This document shows, piece after piece, positions 1-7,307 of a stretch of 64,000 bases of DNA. Numbering within the stretch: position 1 is the stretch's first letter; every line of letters starts with the position of its first letter. Position numbers and translations under genes: made by a program. This DNA comes from CAWACP01 sp963780655 (GTDB lineage Bacteria; Acidobacteriota; Terriglobia; Bryobacterales; Bryobacteraceae): NCBI GenBank assembly GCA_963780655.1, contig CAWACP010000004.1, positions 1-64,000 of the forward strand. Direction: 5' to 3'. The notes below the pieces were generated by a model, which worked only from the letters and a program-made list of their open reading frames with translations, had not been told where the DNA came from and ran no database searches.

Positions 1-365
1 CGCGCAGTTCCGTTGCAGCAGGCGGCGCGAATGCGTCGAATTTTTCTCCGATCTCTTTGGCCTCTCCCATGGATACAACGTGAATCGTGGGCGCTGGCTG
101 ATTGTGTTCCGCCGCGAGGTGGGCGACCCGATCGCCGATCTGACGGTGCGACATTCTTCGCCTGACCAGTTGCGCAGTCTTTGCGGGGAGATCGTTCCAG
201 CGGAAGTTCCGCTTCACCTCCACAAATCCCTGTGACTGCCGAAGCAGGGTGAACCGCGGACTGGCTCAGTTTGAGCGTCGCGGCGATCTGTATTTGCGTT
301 TTACCCTCGGCGGCGAGGGCGGCGGCGGCGAGCGCGTCGACGGAGACTTTCGGTGAGGTCGGCAT
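1..365 (-). pseudogene. SorC/DeoR-like transcriptional regulator, N-terminal part, frameshifted and cut by window edge
   Basis: Read on the minus strand from ATG at 365, the first about 38 codons give a helix-turn-helix (QIQIAATLKLSQSAV). The phase then changes near 245, and the next frame reads LLRQSQGFVEVKRNFRW followed by a further 60 or so sensible residues to the window start. HTH plus a short basic linker leading into a larger domain fits SorC-type sugar-binding regulators, but the effector domain is outside the window. One extra base, or two missing, explains the shift, so this is either a pseudogene or a sequencing indel. The family call is an inference from the HTH and layout only. 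Confidence 0.5.
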
Positions 366-591
366 ATTTAATCTATGTCCCATTGAGCATTGCATACGCT
401 ATGCATGACGTGGTTATCCGAAACCGTCTGCTCGAATGCATATTCTATGCCTGGTGGAAATACTGCTTGCCATGGCCGGGGAAATCGCTTATCATTCCGT
501 TCCAGTTCTGAGTTTTCCCCGTTGTCCGCGGCGGCAACGGATGGGGGCAGTGATGATCCACGTGAGATCGCAAACTGCGGGGATGGCGTTT

Positions 592-1178
592 ATGAGCGGG
601 TCCTCTGCGCCTGCCCTGCTTAACCCGGCTCCGGGCAGCGATGTCGCCCGTCTGCTCAGCGAAGCGATCGGGCTTGTAGGGCGCGTCCAGAAAAACTCGA
701 GAGAGACGTCGCGCTTGCCGAGGAGGCGATGTTCAAGCTCCTCGCGCTCGAGAAGGCGCTGCGGGCTTTGTTCGGCGTCCCGGTGACGCGTCCGCGGCGC
801 GGCGCGAGAACGGCTGAGAGCGGGCCCGCGCCAACCGTGCGCGCCGTTCAGGCGGACAAAGCGGGGCGGCAGAAGTTCACCGTCGCTTTCGATGGCGCCG
901 TGCGGGCACAACTGTCGCGGACGCTCAAAGAATTGCTCATGCTTCTCGCGGCCGACGACGGGCCGTCGCCGGACGCCATCGTCGCCTGGAAGAGCCTCGA
1001 CAAGCTCGGCAAGCTGCTGCAGGACCTGCTTGGCCGGAACTTCGACCGTCAGCGCGTTACGCAGCTGGTGTGGCGCCTGCGCAACGCGCTCGGACCCGAA
1101 GCGGGCCTTGTCGAAACCCGTACCGGGCTGGGAGTTAGACTCCGCATCGTGCGCGCTGGCGCTGTTCACAAGTCCTGA
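592..1178 (+). CDS. Winged-helix (OmpR/PhoB C-terminal-like) protein opening the tagging cluster, frameshifted
   Basis: The C-terminal about 75 residues read like a winged helix of the response-regulator effector type (KSLDKLGKLLQDLLGRNFDR, then QLVWRLRNALGP, then a GLVETRTGLGVRLR wing). No receiver domain is present. The downstream frame starts at ATG 729, but coding-like sequence continues upstream in another frame from ATG 592 (SSAPALLNPAPGSDVARLL). The two join at an A5 run (691-695): adding one A gives QKKLERDVALAEEAM, a natural coiled-coil-like link. I therefore annotate one gene of about 195 residues with a frameshift. It ends 22 bases before the RING gene and is probably the cluster's regulator. 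Its DNA target is unknown. Confidence 0.6.
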
Positions 1179-1200
1179 TTCCGGAAGGAGGCAATGCTCC

Positions 1201-1728
1201 ATGGCGCATCTCTGGTTTCGCGGCGACGAAAGCTTATGGGCTGTTATACCACTGGATGGGCGAGCAGTCGATATCTCAGTGCAACCGCCACGTGTCCTGG
1301 CGGCGGAATTCGAACTCGGCGAGGACCGGCCGGCTGTCATCATGCGCGCCGTCGCCGGAGATTCTCCGGTCTGGGTTCTTCTGGCCGCGGCGGACAGCGA
1401 CGTCCACATCAACGGCTTCGCTCCCGTTGCCGGTGTGCGCGTGCTGCAGGATCGGGATGAGATCCGGGCATTCCCGTCCGACGCGCTCTTCTTTTCCACA
1501 GAGACGCCGGCGCACGTGGAAGCGTTCGCCGCAACGGAGCGCGCCATCTTCTGCGGGCGCTGCCGCCAACCGATTCAGGACGGAGGTCTGGCTGTGCGCT
1601 GCCCCAACTGTGGAATCTGGTATCACCAGGGCGAACAGCTTCCCTGCTGGACATACGCGGCCACGTGCGCCTTCTGCCCCCAATCCACAACGCTCGATGC
1701 CGGCTTCACGTGGACTCCGGAGGTATGA
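1201..1728 (+). CDS. FHA-like plus RING-type zinc finger protein (candidate E3)
   Basis: 175 residues. Residues about 35-105 resemble a forkhead-associated/beta-sandwich segment (DVHINGFAPVAGVRVL then DRDEIRAF). Residues 118-159 hold eight evenly paired ligands, Cys118/121, Cys134/137, His142/Cys149 and Cys156/159, the spacing of a binuclear treble-clef RING-type finger. In ubiquitin systems RING proteins bring the E2 to its target. Lying directly ahead of E1 and E2 genes, this is the candidate E3 of the locus. A strong GGAGG lies just upstream of ATG 1201, and the stop is 4 bases before the E1 start codon. The FHA assignment is weaker than the zinc-finger one. Confidence 0.75.
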   Translation: MAHLWFRGDESLWAVIPLDGRAVDISVQPPRVLAAEFELGEDRPAVIMRAVAGDSPVWVLLAAADSDVHINGFAPVAGVRVLQDRDEIRAFPSDALFFSTETPAHVEAFAATERAIFCGRCRQPIQDGGLAVRCPNCGIWYHQGEQLPCWTYAATCAFCPQSTTLDAGFTWTPEV

Positions 1729-1732
1729 CGTC

Positions 1733-2901
1733 ATGGGCAGCAAATCCGTCGTGGTGGCCGGGGCCGGGGGGAATATCGGTTCGCACCTGATGGAAAGCGT
1801 TGCGCGTATGGCTGAGGTGGGGCGCGTGGTTCTGATTGACCGCGATGTTTACAACGCCCCGCGCAATCTGCTCAACCAGGACATCGTGCCGTCCGACATG
1901 GGGAAGCCCAAAGTCCTTGTGCAGGCGCGGCGGCTGGCGGAGATTCGTCCGAGCCTCGGGATCGAAGCGATTCACGCGCCGCTGGAGGACGTGCCCCTGG
2001 GCGCCTGGCGCGCGGACCTCATTCTGGCGTGCCTCGATTCGCGGGTCGCGCGGCAACGAGTAAATGAATGCGCCTGGCGGTTGGGAGTTCCATTCGCGGA
2101 CTCAGGAGTGCTTGGGTTCGAGTGGCTGGCGCGCGTGAACGTCTACGTGCCCGCGAGCGAAGCGCCGTGCCTCGAATGCGCGTGGTCCGAAGAGGATTAT
2201 CGTCAGCTCGAGCAGCTATACCCATGCGGCGGCCCGGCCAACGAGCCTGCGCCGAACGGAGCCCCCTCCGAGCTGGGCGCGCTCGCGGCTTCCATGCTGG
2301 CGTTGGAATGCCGGAAGATGCTCACCGGCGAAACTGATTGCGCGGCGATTGGGCGGCAGGTCACGTTCAATGCGCGCTGGCACAGCTGTTCGGTGACGTC
2401 GTTCCGCCGCAATCCGCGCTGCCGGTTCGATCACGCAACCTGGCGCGTAGAGCCGCTGCACTGCAGACGCGCCGAATGCGAATCGCGGATCTGCTCGCCA
2501 TGGCCGAGATCGTGCGTGTTCCGGGACAGCGCTTCATCCGGCGGCTGGTCTGCTCCGCGTGCGGGCGCGAGAAGCGGCTGTTCCATCTCGAAGGCTCGCT
2601 CGAGGCGAATCGCCGCTGGTGCGCCGTGTGCCGGCAACCGATGGTCGCGACGGGCTTCGACATTGTCGAGAGCCTCGACCGCAGTCTGCCGGAGGCTGTC
2701 ATGAGCCGGACGCTGGACGAAGTGGGTCTGCGCTATGGCGATGTCGTGCAGGCAGGCGATCGCTATTTTGAGATCGCCGACGAATGCTGTGATGGCGCGC
2801 GAGAAATGAAACGAACTCATACAGTTTCGCCTGAGATGCAGGATTGCGAGATCGAAAGGGGCGCTGGTTCGAGTAACCTGCATCAGTGGCTGCTGCGATG
2901 A
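1733..2901 (+). CDS. E1-like ThiF/UBA adenylating enzyme with C-terminal zinc ribbon, frameshifted
   Basis: Starts at ATG 1733 with GGAGG at 1719-1723. The N-terminal Rossmann ATP site is clear: GAGGNIG (residues 10-16), Asp36, then Arg44/Asn48 and Asp102, as in ThiF/MoeB/E1 enzymes that adenylate the C-terminus of beta-grasp proteins. Cys165 lies in a loop before the APSELGALAASMLALECRK helix and is a plausible thioester cysteine. Near 2455-2476 the frame changes. The second frame gives a CxxC...CxxC ribbon (VCSACGRE, WCAVCRQP) and ends in an ATGA overlap with the E2 gene, which argues that both parts are one gene of about 389 residues. Role: activates the Ub-like protein at 4295. Confidence 0.8.
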
Positions 2902-3416
2902 GCATACCTGATCCTGTCTTTCGCGCGTTTCTCGAGCGGCAGGCCGAAGAGGGCCGGGCGCTCGCTCGGGCCAGCGACATTCTCGAACTGGAGTGCCTGC
3001 CCACGGGCCAGCACTTCATTGCGTCGTACTACTGCCGCGGGTTCGTGAGGGGGCGCGACGGGGTGGTGCGCGAAGGCGAGTTCTTTCAGGCGGGTTTGTT
3101 CTTCGGCGCCGATTATCTCCGCACGGCCCGCCCATTCGAGACGCTGACGCTGCTGAGCCCGTTCGATGTCTACCATCCCAACATGGCGTACGGGGCGCCG
3201 CTGATCTGCGTTGGCAAAATCGCGCCTGGTATGGCGATCGTCGATCTGCTGTACCAGGTCTACGAGATCTTTTCATGGCAAAGGCTGACGGCGCGCGAAG
3301 ACGATGCTTTGAACAAGGAGGCGTGCCGCTGGGCGCGCGACAACCAGGCGCTATTTCCTGCCGACCGCCGGCCTCTCAAACGGAGACCGCTCCGGCTCGA
3401 GGTGGAGCGCGTATGA
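2898..3416 (+). CDS. E2-like ubiquitin-conjugating enzyme fold protein
   Basis: 172 residues from ATG 2898, which overlaps the E1 stop (ATGA). The core reads VYHPNMAYGAPLICVGKI: His93-Pro94-Asn95 followed eight residues later by Cys104, exactly the HPN-to-active-site spacing of eukaryotic UBC E2 enzymes. A C-terminal helix (RLTAREDDALNKEACRWARD) completes the fold as in E2s. The expected role is to accept the Ub-like protein from the E1 as a thioester on Cys104 and pass it to a target with the RING protein. It overlaps the next gene by four bases. Canonical HPN spacing is uncommon in bacterial E2-like families, many of which deviate. Confidence 0.85.
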   Translation: MSIPDPVFRAFLERQAEEGRALARASDILELECLPTGQHFIASYYCRGFVRGRDGVVREGEFFQAGLFFGADYLRTARPFETLTLLSPFDVYHPNMAYGAPLICVGKIAPGMAIVDLLYQVYEIFSWQRLTAREDDALNKEACRWARDNQALFPADRRPLKRRPLRLEVERV

Positions 3417-4290
3417 TGCTCGATAAACAACTGGCGCGCCTCTCGCAGGAATGCCAGCGAATCGATGCGGACCGCTGGCGCCTGGCGCTGAGTAAGGGCC
3501 ATGCGTTGACGGTGTCGGTGCGGCGCGACGACGGCTTTCTGCTGCTGGATGCCGAAGCCGGCGTGCTTCCGGCGGCGGGGCAGCTGGGTGCGCTCGTGGG
3601 GCGCTCGCGCGAGATTCCCGCGGCGGTGAAGTTCGCAATGCGCCGCCACTGGTCCGAGTTCCGCCTGCGCGCGGAGTTCCCGCTACCGGAGGAGAGCGAT
3701 GCCGCCGCGGAAACGATTCGTAAACATCTCGAAGGAATGCGGGGCGCGCTTTACCGGCTCCGTGAATGGCTCTCCCGCGAGGGCGCTGAGGATGGGGCGG
3801 CTTATCCGGAGCTGAAAGGCGACGGGCAGGCCATCCCCGGCAGCCTGACGGAGTTGCTCAGCGAGGCCGGCTGGGCGTACCACGAGCGGCCGGGCGGCGC
3901 GTTGCTGGTGGATCTCGAAACCGGGAGCCAGTTCCTGCAGGCCGAGGTTAGCCATTGCGGGGCGGGTGCGCGGTTCGGCCTGACGCTGTATCGCCATGAC
4001 GATGCCGGTGGCAACATGCCGCAGGCGTTGTGTCTGTACCTGCTGGAGGCGAACGCCGCGTTGCGCTATGTCCGCGCCTTTCTGCGTAGGGATGGCGAGG
4101 GACGGAGGCCGGTTTCGAGGTGCGCGTAGAGACCGAACCTTCGGCGGACGAAACGGCCCACGCGCTGGCGGCGCTTTCAGTCGCCGGCCGGCAGTGCGCC
4201 CGCGAAATGGGAGTCTTGAAGGATGGCGCGCTAGCCGGCATTTACCGGTCGGCGCGGCCGGCGTTGAATCACCAAAGCAAAGGAGCTTAA
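3413..4290 (+). CDS. Unrecognised cluster protein, frameshifted near C-terminus
   Basis: Starts at ATG 3413 (or 3416), overlapping the E2 stop. It is an acidic alpha/beta protein with a repeated pattern: an N-terminal half (residues 1-75) and a second half around 140-225 (ELLSEAGWAYHERPGGALLV) that could be related domains. The frame stops at 4129, but a coding-like continuation in another frame (FEVRVETEPSADETAHALAA) runs to TAA 4288-4290, four bases before the Ub-like gene. One indel near 4100-4117 would unite them into about 290 residues. The length and two-domain look recall CesT-type chaperone folds, but this is only an impression. The position implies a dedicated role in the Ub-like pathway. 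Confidence 0.6.
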
Positions 4291-4294
4291 GCCG

Positions 4295-4582
4295 ATGACA
4301 AAAACAGAAACGCTGGAAGGCATCAGCCTGACAGTGAGCGACGTGTCCGGACAGAAGGTATTTCGCGTGCCCCGGGCTCCCGCCGAAGCGACGGTGGGTG
4401 AACTGGTGCAGAGCCTGCTGTCGCAAATGAATCTGCCCTCCAACGATACCAATGGCCAACCGCTGGCGTATCAGGCGCGGCTGGAGCGCGAGGGCCGGCA
4501 TCTGAACGCGGCAGAGAGGGTCGGCGATGCGCTCGACGCGGGCGACGAGCTGATGCTGCAGCCGAACATCGACGCCGGGTGA
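4295..4582 (+). CDS. Ubiquitin-like beta-grasp protein
   Basis: 95 residues from ATG 4295, with AGGAG nine bases upstream. The pattern of strands (GISLTVSDVSGQKVFRVPRA), the helix ATVGELVQSLLSQM, a central YQARLEREGRHLN turn and the closing DALDAGDELMLQPNI strand matches a Ub/YukD-type beta-grasp. Its neighbours (RING, E1, E2, JAB) make it the likely conjugated modifier. The C-terminus is Asp-Ala-Gly, so it ends in one glycine rather than Gly-Gly. E1 adenylation needs only a terminal carboxylate on a flexible tail, so this may still work, but the missing second glycine could also reflect an indel. The following reading frame stays open past the stop. Confidence 0.8.
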   Translation: MTKTETLEGISLTVSDVSGQKVFRVPRAPAEATVGELVQSLLSQMNLPSNDTNGQPLAYQARLEREGRHLNAAERVGDALDAGDELMLQPNIDAG

Positions 4583-4601
4583 ACCGGCGAGGGGAATTGG
4601 G

Positions 4602-5029
4602 ATGCTGGTGACCGAGTATCGATATGGCATGCTGCTCTTCGGGAGGACGGGTCCGTCCTGGGCTCTGCGTCCGTGACAGTGGATTGGGAACCGGCTGCCG
4701 AATGGACCCGGTTCTACCATGCGCGCCGCGGCGGCGTGCCGCTCTGCTGGCAAGGAGCCGCCTCGATCGAGCCGCTCTGGGACAGGGCTGAGGGCGCTCC
4801 ATGCCTGCGCGGCTTTCGCGTCGCGTACTCGAGCGGTGGGCAAAAGGTCGCGTCCGATTTTCCCTCGAGCTATTTCAAAGAAGCCGCGGCTGAAGCCTCC
4901 GCGGATCTAGTCAGGCGGGGGAAGCTCGCAGCGGGAGATACGTACCTGTTCCAGGCGGTGGCCTTTGCGAAGAACGGGTATGCCGCCGCGCCCGCTGCGG
5001 GCCTGCAACTGGAGGTTGTGGAGGAGTAG
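4602..5029 (+). CDS. Unrecognised small protein between Ub-like and JAB genes, frameshifted
   Basis: A strong AGGGG (4590-4594) sits seven bases before ATG 4602, which reads LVTEYRYGML and then meets a stop. Coding-like sequence continues in the other frame from about 4640 (LREDGSVLGSASVTVDWEPA) to TAG 5027-5029. One missing base near 4637 would give a single protein of about 142 residues. Without the correction the first start in the main frame is GTG 4673. The sequence is a beta-rich domain followed by a helix (SSYFKEAAAEASADLVRRGK) and another strand. I do not recognise the family. It lies between the modifier and the peptidase, so a role as adaptor or substrate-handling subunit is possible. 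Confidence 0.5.
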
Positions 5030-5092
5030 CCGTCGATCGATTTCATCGAATCGGGCCTCGGCGATTACCTCCGCCGTTCATCGCCCATAGGA

Positions 5093-5650
5093 GTGGTGGA
5101 CTCGGACGATATGCCCGTCTTTATCCCGCGGCGGGTATTGGACGATGCAGCGGCGCTGACGCGGCGCGACGAGGGGACGGAGACCGGAGGCATTCTGATC
5201 GGCCGCCTGCACCACGATCCCGCGCTGCCGGAGATATTCGCGGAAGTGACGGCGCTCATTCCTGCCGAACACACGCGGGGCAGCGCGGTCAAACTCACCT
5301 TCACGGCGGAAACCTGGAGCGCCGCAAGCGCTGCCATCAGCCTGCGCAACCGCGCGGAAATCTACCTGGGGTATATGCACTCTCATCCTGTGAAAATGTG
5401 GTGTCGCGCCCGGGAGTGCACGCTGGAGAAGCAGAAGACCTGTCATCTGGCGAAGGACTTTTTCAGCGAAGACGATCGAGCAGTGATGCGCGCCGCCTTC
5501 CCGCGCGCGCACAGCCTGGGCCTGGTGGCGAACGATACTGCGTTTGCGGATGTCAGCTTCAGCCTCTTCGGCTGGCGGGAGGGCCGCATTCACGCCCGCG
5601 GATTCTATGTTCTGGAGGAAACCCATGTCGAATCAGGCGCCCGGCGCTAG
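5093..5650 (+). CDS. JAB/JAMM (MPN) metallo-isopeptidase
   Basis: The JAMM active site is intact: Glu30 (ETGGILIG), His96 and His98 (MHSHP), then Ser125-x2-Asp128 (FFSEDD). Such enzymes cleave modifiers from isopeptide bonds or trim their precursors. The segment between HSHP and the SxxD motif is about 25 residues instead of about 7 and contains Cys104, Cys109, Cys117 and His118, possibly a second metal site. The start is uncertain: GTG 5093 is the first standard codon, ATG 5111 is an alternative, and in-frame protein-like sequence (IDFIESGLGDYLRRSS) extends back to the preceding TAG. It overlaps the AAA gene by 26 bases. Expected role: removal or maturation of the Ub-like protein at 4295. 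Confidence 0.85.
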   Translation: MVDSDDMPVFIPRRVLDDAAALTRRDEGTETGGILIGRLHHDPALPEIFAEVTALIPAEHTRGSAVKLTFTAETWSAASAAISLRNRAEIYLGYMHSHPVKMWCRARECTLEKQKTCHLAKDFFSEDDRAVMRAAFPRAHSLGLVANDTAFADVSFSLFGWREGRIHARGFYVLEETHVESGARR

Positions 5651-7307
5651 CGCGGCGTTGAACCTCTTACGGTCTCTGCTGGCTTCGGGATGCGGGCCAG
5701 AGGAGCTCGACGCAAACGTCGGGCTGCTGCAGCAGCTTCGTGCGGCGTGTTCGGAGGCCGGTCCCCAGGTGGACCGCATGTTCCTGGAGGAGTTTGGGCG
5801 CCTGCGGGCCGGGCTCGACGCGGCTCGGGCCGCTCAGGAAGAAATTCGGCAAACCATCGAAGAGCTCACCGCGCCGCCGCACTATCCAGCGGTCTTCGTC
5901 GGGCGAACCGGCGACGGCCTGGAAGCCCTCGTGCGGATGGGCGGGGAACTGCGCGCGGTCGGCTTCGGCGAGAACGAACCCGATGAGTTCCGGCCCGGCG
6001 ATGAAGTGTTGCTGGCGAAGGAGCGCAACGTGATATTGCGCAGGACTGAATTCATGGCGCTCACCTGTGGCGATACCGCGTCGTTCGCGCGCAACGCCGG
6101 CGGCGGCCGGCTGGTGATCAGGTCGAGAGATGAAGAGAACGTGGTGCTGGCGGCGGCCCCGTTGCGCGACACGCCGCTCAGGGGCGGCGACCTGCTTCGC
6201 GTCGACCGGACTAACGGCGTTGCGTACGAAAAGATGGACAAGGCGCATGGCGAGGAATATTTCCTCGAAGAGACGCCCAGCGAGACGTTCGCCGACATCG
6301 GCGGCCTGGACGGCGAGATCGAAGAGCTGAAGCGCTCCATCGAGTTGCATTTCTACCATCCCGAAACCGTGCGCAGGTACCGGCTGCGCCGCAGGAAATC
6401 GGTTCTGCTCTCTGGTCCGCCGGGCACCGGCAAAACGCTCATCGCGTGCGCCCTGGCGAACTGGCTGGCCGCGCAGTCCAGGGGCGGCCGCTCGCGGTTC
6501 ATCAACGTGAAGCCTTCCGGGTTGCACTCCATGTGGTACGGGAAGACCGAGGCTAACTACCGCGAAGTTTTCCGCGTAGCGCGGGAGGCCGGCGCCAGCG
6601 AGCCGGAGACCCCGGTGGTAATCTTCTTCGACGAAGTCGATTCGATCGCCGGCGCCCGCGGCCAGTCCGTGCACCAGATCGATGACCGCGTTGCCAACGC
6701 CGTGATGGCCGAGTTGAACGGCCTGGAGGGCAGCGGCAACATCCTGGTGGTGACCGCCACCAATCGCTTTGAAGCGCTGGATGCGGCGCTGACGCGGGCG
6801 GGCCGCCTCGGTGACCTCGTGCTGCGCATCCCGCGGCCTGGCCGCAAGGCCGCGCGGCAGATTTTCGAGAAGCACCTCGCCGCCGAGATTCCCTGGGTCG
6901 CGGACGGCCGCTCGCCGGAGCGGGCTCGCAACGACGCCATCGACACGGCCGTATCGATGATCTTTTCGTCGAACTCCGACGGTGAACTGGCGCAGATCAT
7001 GTTTCGTGACGGCAAGCGCCGCGCGGTGCGCGCCAGCGATCTGATCAACGGCGCCGAGATCGCCGCCATCGCGCAGTCGGCTACGGAACAGGCCTGTGCG
7101 CGGGAGGCGCGTGGCGGCGAAGGCGGCATCCGTACGGAAGACATTGCGGGCGCCGTGAGCGATTTCTTCCGGTCTGCGCCGCGCGTGCTGTCGCCTCATA
7201 ATTGCCGGTACTATCTCGACGATCTGCCGCAGGACGTGGACGTCGTGCGCGTGGAGCCGGTGGAGCGGAAGGTGAACCGGCCTTACCGATATATCAATGC
7301 GGCCTGA
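5625..7307 (+). CDS. arc: ARC/Mpa-type AAA+ ATPase (proteasome-associated unfoldase)
   Basis: 560 residues from ATG 5625. Order: N-terminal coiled coil (about 45-82), one or two OB-like domains (about 85-200, with the FRPGDEVLLAKERNVIL strand pattern), then an AAA+ module with Walker A GPPGTGKT (264-271), Walker B IFFDEVD (334-340), sensor Asn380 and Arg residues near 391-394. This is the architecture of Mpa/ARC, which captures Pup-tagged proteins by the coiled coil and unfolds them. The C-terminus is RPYRYINAA and lacks the GQYL/HbYX-type tail that docks Mpa on the 20S proteasome, so it may work with another protease or as a stand-alone unfoldase. It overlaps both neighbouring genes. Confidence 0.85.
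   Translation: MSNQAPGASAALNLLRSLLASGCGPEELDANVGLLQQLRAACSEAGPQVDRMFLEEFGRLRAGLDAARAAQEEIRQTIEELTAPPHYPAVFVGRTGDGLEALVRMGGELRAVGFGENEPDEFRPGDEVLLAKERNVILRRTEFMALTCGDTASFARNAGGGRLVIRSRDEENVVLAAAPLRDTPLRGGDLLRVDRTNGVAYEKMDKAHGEEYFLEETPSETFADIGGLDGEIEELKRSIELHFYHPETVRRYRLRRRKSVLLSGPPGTGKTLIACALANWLAAQSRGGRSRFINVKPSGLHSMWYGKTEANYREVFRVAREAGASEPETPVVIFFDEVDSIAGARGQSVHQIDDRVANAVMAELNGLEGSGNILVVTATNRFEALDAALTRAGRLGDLVLRIPRPGRKAARQIFEKHLAAEIPWVADGRSPERARNDAIDTAVSMIFSSNSDGELAQIMFRDGKRRAVRASDLINGAEIAAIAQSATEQACAREARGGEGGIRTEDIAGAVSDFFRSAPRVLSPHNCRYYLDDLPQDVDVVRVEPVERKVNRPYRYINAA

Noticed and set aside
492..1547. 351-residue minus-strand open frame opposite the winged-helix and RING genes
   Set aside because: Composition is Arg/Ser/Ala-rich without motifs; it mirrors the GC-rich plus-strand genes, which have ribosome sites and zinc ligands.
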